From an uncultured Desulfobacteraceae bacterium (GTDB lineage: Bacteria > Desulfobacterota > Desulfobacteria > Desulfobacterales > UBA5852), in the NCBI GenBank assembly GCA_913060875.1, contig CAJXSL010000019.1, forward strand, positions 1 to 64,000: a DNA stretch of 64,000 nt. The letters run 5' to 3'. Position numbers and translations under genes: made by a program. Positions 60,460 through 64,000 of the stretch are shown here, piece by piece. Numbering within the stretch: position 1 is the first letter of the stretch; every line of letters begins with the position of its first letter. A model generated the notes under the pieces. The model made no database searches, had not been told where the DNA came from, and was given only the letters and a program-made list of their open reading frames with translations.

Positions 60460-60707
60460 GTTCGCTTGGTGATATCAATCCGGACATCGAAATCGCATGC
60501 AAAGGTCGGTATGGAAACAATACCGGTCAGGTAAAGAACCTACTGAATCTTTTATTTATATTACAATTGACAGCCGGGGTCAAACTTTTGGTGCCCCTGA
60601 AACGGACAACCCATTGGGCGTCGTCAATGCCCCGCATGGTTTTGACATGCAGGATGGAACGCTTACGTTATTCGAAACCCTGGCGAAAAGGTATCTTAAA
60701 ACATCAA

Positions 60708-62846
60708 ATGATTTCTCCTCTCGGGCGCCCCAATACCATCTTTACCGGCTTTACCGACAGGCCGACATTACGCCATCGGCCCTTGTTGCGGCACCTTATC
60801 GTGGCCATATCCTTATTGATGGCGAGCAGCCATGGGTTTGCCTTTCAAGCCACCCACGAACTGACGGTCACCCTCGCACCGGAAACCTCACGTCTGTCGG
60901 GAACAGACCACATTACGCTCAAGGACGTTCCAAAGACGGTTGTGCCCATCGGACTCAATCCACGCATCCGGATTACCGCCTTGACGGTCAACGGCGTTCC
61001 CCGCCAAACCGTTGCCGCGGCCAACGGCGTGGCCATCGACCTTTCCAATACGGCGCCGGGCCAGGCCATCGACCTGGAAATCCGATACGAAGGCTATTTT
61101 CGCGACAAAGCCCCTGAATTGCCGGCCAACACCGACAACCCCGGCTACGGCGTAAGCGGTACGATCACCCCCCGGGGGACCCTCCTGCTGGGCGGTGCGG
61201 GCTGGTACCCGGCCATCGGCGGCGCCACCGAAACACTGGCATTGCAGGTCCATGCGCCCGAGGGCATCCGGGCGGTGACCACCGGCCGTCCCGTCGGGTT
61301 TGCCACATACGACGGTTTATCCGTTTCGCGCTGGCAAATCGACCCGCCGGCCGGCCGTCTGGCCCTCTCGGCCGGTCGGTATGTCGTGACCACGTCCACG
61401 GCCGGCGATATTCCCATTGCGACCTATTTCCTGTCGGACGACCAGCGCCTGGCGGCGACTTATCTGAACGCAACGGCAAATTATATCGCCCTCTACGAAA
61501 AGCGATTCGGCCCTTACCCGTTTCCCCAGTTCAGTGTCGTCGAAAATTTCTTTCCCACCGGCTACGGATTTCCATCGTACACCCTCATCGGCGGACGGGT
61601 TCTGCGCCTGCCGTTCATCGTGAAAACGAGCCTGGGCCATGAGATCGCCCACTGCTGGTGGGGCAACGGGGTACGCATCGACGCATCCGACGGCAACTGG
61701 AGTGAAGGCCTGACCAGCTATGTGGCCGACTACCTGTATCAGGAAATGCTGTCGAAAGAAGCCGCGCGCGCGCACCGCCGGCAATTGCTGCGGAATTATG
61801 CCACCCTCGTCGCGCCGGCGGACGAATTCCCGCTGCGCCGGTTCTCCCATCGTTTCAACCCACAAACCAAAGCCGTCGGTTACGATAAAAGTGCCATGGT
61901 GTTTCACATGCTGCGCCAGGCCATCGGCGACCAGGCGTTTTGGGACGGTCTGCGACACCTTTACCGCACCCGGTTGCATCAGGCTGCCAACTGGAAAGAC
62001 CTGCAAGGCGCTTTCGAGCATGTCCATGGCAGTGACCTGTCCTGGTATTTTCAGCAGTGGCTTGAGCGACCGGGAGGGCCATCGCTGGCGTTCGAAGATC
62101 TCCGGGTGAACGTCAACGCCCCGGGCCGGTATGTCGTGAGCGGCGTTTTACGCCAAAAGCCGCCCCTCTATCGACTGCAGGTGCCGATCGAACTGGCCGG
62201 CACATCCGCCACCGCTCGGGAAATTCTCGATGTCCGGGGGGAATCGACACCCTTCCAGATAGGTATCGACGGCCGACCAAGGCGCTTGGAAGCCGACCCG
62301 CACGCCCATGTGTTCCGCCGGTTGGCCCCGGAAGAAATCCCGGCCACCATTAACGCCCTGCGTCGCAAGGCCTCCCTTCTGGTGGTAATTCCGACCACTG
62401 CGCCCACGTCAGCCCAACGGCAGACAGCCCATATGTTGGCACGCGCACTGGGCCGCAGCGAAGTCCGTGTGATACCGGAGCAGTCTGTAGACGCGAATGT
62501 ACCGGAAGGCCAGGACATCGTGGTTCTCGGCATCCCCAGGCATCAGAACCTGCAAAATGCCATTCAGGGCCCTATCGCCCTGACACCGGGGGGCTTCGAG
62601 CTGGCCGGTCAAACCTATTCATCCGGCACGAACAGCTTTTTCGGGGTGTGGCCCCACCCCCGCTCCGATGAAAAGGTCGTGGCCGTGCTGGCCCATGGCC
62701 GCGAAAGCGACCATGTGACCCTGGCGCGCAAGATCCCGCATTACGGCCGTTACAGCTACCTTGTTTTTGCCGGAACCACGAATCGGGTCAAAGGTGTCTG
62801 GCCGGCGACATCATCGCCTTTGGTGCGTGTCTGGCCAGAGGAATGA
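60708..62846 (+). CDS. Secreted M1-like metallopeptidase
   Basis: A 712-residue protein with a hydrophobic signal segment (LLRHLIVAISLLMASSHGFA). An M1-type domain follows, with HEIAH at 311-315 and Glu333 as third ligand (HExxH-X17-E, one residue shorter than in PepN but usual for this branch: GNWSEGLTSYVADYLY). The N-terminal beta domain (ELTVTLAPETSRLSG) and C-terminal 180 residues of unknown type complete it. Periplasmic or outer-membrane location is likely. The start codon is uncertain; ATG 60708 gives a 25-residue lead before the helix. Confidence 0.75.
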   Translation: MISPLGRPNTIFTGFTDRPTLRHRPLLRHLIVAISLLMASSHGFAFQATHELTVTLAPETSRLSGTDHITLKDVPKTVVPIGLNPRIRITALTVNGVPRQTVAAANGVAIDLSNTAPGQAIDLEIRYEGYFRDKAPELPANTDNPGYGVSGTITPRGTLLLGGAGWYPAIGGATETLALQVHAPEGIRAVTTGRPVGFATYDGLSVSRWQIDPPAGRLALSAGRYVVTTSTAGDIPIATYFLSDDQRLAATYLNATANYIALYEKRFGPYPFPQFSVVENFFPTGYGFPSYTLIGGRVLRLPFIVKTSLGHEIAHCWWGNGVRIDASDGNWSEGLTSYVADYLYQEMLSKEAARAHRRQLLRNYATLVAPADEFPLRRFSHRFNPQTKAVGYDKSAMVFHMLRQAIGDQAFWDGLRHLYRTRLHQAANWKDLQGAFEHVHGSDLSWYFQQWLERPGGPSLAFEDLRVNVNAPGRYVVSGVLRQKPPLYRLQVPIELAGTSATAREILDVRGESTPFQIGIDGRPRRLEADPHAHVFRRLAPEEIPATINALRRKASLLVVIPTTAPTSAQRQTAHMLARALGRSEVRVIPEQSVDANVPEGQDIVVLGIPRHQNLQNAIQGPIALTPGGFELAGQTYSSGTNSFFGVWPHPRSDEKVVAVLAHGRESDHVTLARKIPHYGRYSYLVFAGTTNRVKGVWPATSSPLVRVWPEE

Positions 62847-62942
62847 GGCTTCCCCCGTAGAACCTGAAACCTCCTAACCCCAGGGGACGCGTGGGATGTT
62901 CCGGGGTGCGGTTAAACACGCACACCCATTGAGGAAAGCGTT

Positions 62943-63806
62943 ATGGTCAGAACTTCGATTCTCGGGCTGGTCACCGGGCTGGTCGTTTTAGGTGCGTCTA
63001 TTTTGGTGGCGGGTGGCATTGGGCCTGTATATGTCCAGCTTTCCACCGGCCAAACCGTTTCCGAGGATGTCTTCGTTCGGCATCTTGCGGCCCATCGTGT
63101 TATCCTGGTGGGGGAGCGCCATAACCAGGCCCATCACCATGAGGGGCAGCTGCGGGTGATCCAGTTGCTGGCGGCCCATGGTCTGCCGTTGGCCATCGGC
63201 ATGGAAATGATCCGCCATGACAGCCAAGCCGAATTGGATGCCTGGATTTCCGGAAAAATGGACGAGAATACATTCCGGGATATCTATCGCGACAATTGGA
63301 ATTACCCCTGGCCCCTCTATCGATCGATTTTCATGTTTGCCCGGGACCACAAGATTCCCATAATCGGTCTCAATGTACCCCGTTCGATAACCCGTCAGGT
63401 GGCCCGGAAAGGGTTCCGTTCCCTGACCCCTTCCCAGCGTCAGGGGCTCCCGTTTGTAACCTGTTCCGTAGACGAAGACTACCGGACCTATATTCGGCAG
63501 GCTTACGGCGCCCACGGCCATGGCAACATGACCTTCGACCATTTCTGTGAGGCCCAGCTGGTATGGGACAAGGCCATGGCTGTCAACGCCCTGCGATACC
63601 TGGGAAAGGAGCCTGATCAGCACATGGTCATCTTGGCAGGGACAGGGCATGCCCGAAAAAATGCAATCCCGCACCAGATCGAAACCCTTGGCGGTTTGAC
63701 GTTTCAAGTCGTGCTGCCTGAAATCCCGGACTTTCTTGACGTCCGAAATCTTGGCATCGAGGATGCCGATTTCCTGCTTCGAAACCTGTCGTCTGAAAAA
63801 AAATGA
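62943..63806 (+). CDS. ChaN-like heme-binding-type protein
   Basis: A 287-residue protein with an N-terminal hydrophobic segment (SILGLVTGLVVLGASILVAGG). The ChaN domain has RVILVGERHNQAHHHEGQLRVI, LAIGMEMIRHDSQAELDAWI, YPWPLYRSIFMFARDHKIPIIGLN and LAGTGHARKNAIP. Campylobacter ChaN is a surface lipoprotein that binds heme; here no lipobox Cys is seen, so this protein would stay membrane-anchored or be released. GAGGAAAG precedes the ATG. It follows the M1-like gene by 96 bases. Confidence 0.85.
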   Translation: MVRTSILGLVTGLVVLGASILVAGGIGPVYVQLSTGQTVSEDVFVRHLAAHRVILVGERHNQAHHHEGQLRVIQLLAAHGLPLAIGMEMIRHDSQAELDAWISGKMDENTFRDIYRDNWNYPWPLYRSIFMFARDHKIPIIGLNVPRSITRQVARKGFRSLTPSQRQGLPFVTCSVDEDYRTYIRQAYGAHGHGNMTFDHFCEAQLVWDKAMAVNALRYLGKEPDQHMVILAGTGHARKNAIPHQIETLGGLTFQVVLPEIPDFLDVRNLGIEDADFLLRNLSSEKK

Positions 63807-64000
63807 ATGCAGCCCTCCGCCTTGAAACCGCCGGAGCGCTGCCGACCGCAAAGCCGTCCGCTCCTTAGGGCAAATGGTTTGGCGGCCGATTTTTGACAGC
63901 AAAGATTTTCTACCGTTTCGACGGGCCCCCAGGCACCGGCAATAGGGTCAAGTCTTTTCGCTTGACAGCTTGTGCCGCCAATGATTAGGTTTATTACACA
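63807..64000. other. Right-edge intergenic region
   Basis: No gene recognised. GTCAAG (63947-63952) and CTTGAC (63961-63966) form a small hairpin with an 8-base loop. It is not followed by a T-run. Confidence 0.4.

Noticed and set aside
1-64000. tRNA or rRNA genes
   Set aside because: No cloverleaf with a GTTCGA-type T-arm and no 16S or 23S words were seen on either strand, although this was a reading by eye.

Overview
The window looks like a piece of an anaerobic deltaproteobacterial (Desulfobacterota) chromosome, probably a Desulfosarcina/Desulfobacteraceae-like sulfate reducer. This is an inference from gene content: stand-alone acyl-CoA dehydrogenases with their own ETF, an ADP-forming acyl-CoA ligase, an exosortase locus, and a FeoA/FeoB/Cys-rich iron cluster. 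Unusually dense, highly patterned intergenic repeats also fit. No rRNA, tRNA, phage or CRISPR array was seen.

Region 1 (0.3-23 kb) is a cell-surface polysaccharide locus. It holds an SDR oxidoreductase, a hexapeptide acyltransferase, a VOC protein, a Tat-exported DUF362 protein, an asparagine-synthase-type amidotransferase, a NadE-like enzyme, an acyl carrier protein, an acyl-AMP ligase, an exosortase and an undecaprenyl-phosphate sugar transferase. Secreted Ig-like/Fn3 proteins follow, one behind a good sigma-54 promoter and one as a tandem pair with a decayed copy. The dTDP-rhamnose genes rmlA, rmlC and rmlD come next; rmlB lies on the other strand beyond a broken brnTA pair. A ParE-like/Phd-like toxin-antitoxin pair and a DUF4143 ATPase follow.

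Region 2 (26-46 kb) is fatty-acid or hydroxy-acid catabolism: a DUF362 ferredoxin-like protein, a patatin-like lipase, etfBA, a histidine-phosphatase-fold protein, two acyl-CoA dehydrogenases, 3-hydroxyacyl-CoA dehydrogenase, a TetR regulator overlapping an APH-type kinase, an ADP-forming CoA ligase, an AMP-forming acyl-CoA synthetase and a HAD phosphatase. The APH kinase plus the Asp-type dehydrogenase resemble separate parts of ACAD10/ACAD11. This suggests a route for 4-hydroxyacyl-CoA through a 4-phospho intermediate.

Region 3 (46-64 kb) contains feoA, feoB and a Cys-rich Feo protein, divergent from a DtxR-type regulator with three DtxR/IdeR-like boxes between them. Then come TerC, small membrane proteins, DUF192, GNAT, an FRG-domain protein, a tautomerase, PepN, a degenerate-GGDEF protein next to a Ser/Thr kinase, a secreted M1-like peptidase and a ChaN-like protein.

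The most striking structure lies between the genes. (i) A 262-bp MITE-like element with 19-bp terminal inverted repeats and an internal hairpin occurs three times, with deletion derivatives down to a 34-bp palindrome. Its ends supply the stop codons of feoB, the Feo Cys-rich gene and an antitoxin gene. (ii) Modular repeats, here called A (tgaag-type), B (cgtcaagctgaaagg-type), C (cctacagcctatagcc-type) and D (gaacacggat-type), form mirrored D-A-core-A'-D' units. Two units enclose GxxExxY genes, whose proteins carry a PD-(D/E)XK nuclease-like motif. That makes a candidate autonomous/non-autonomous repeat system.
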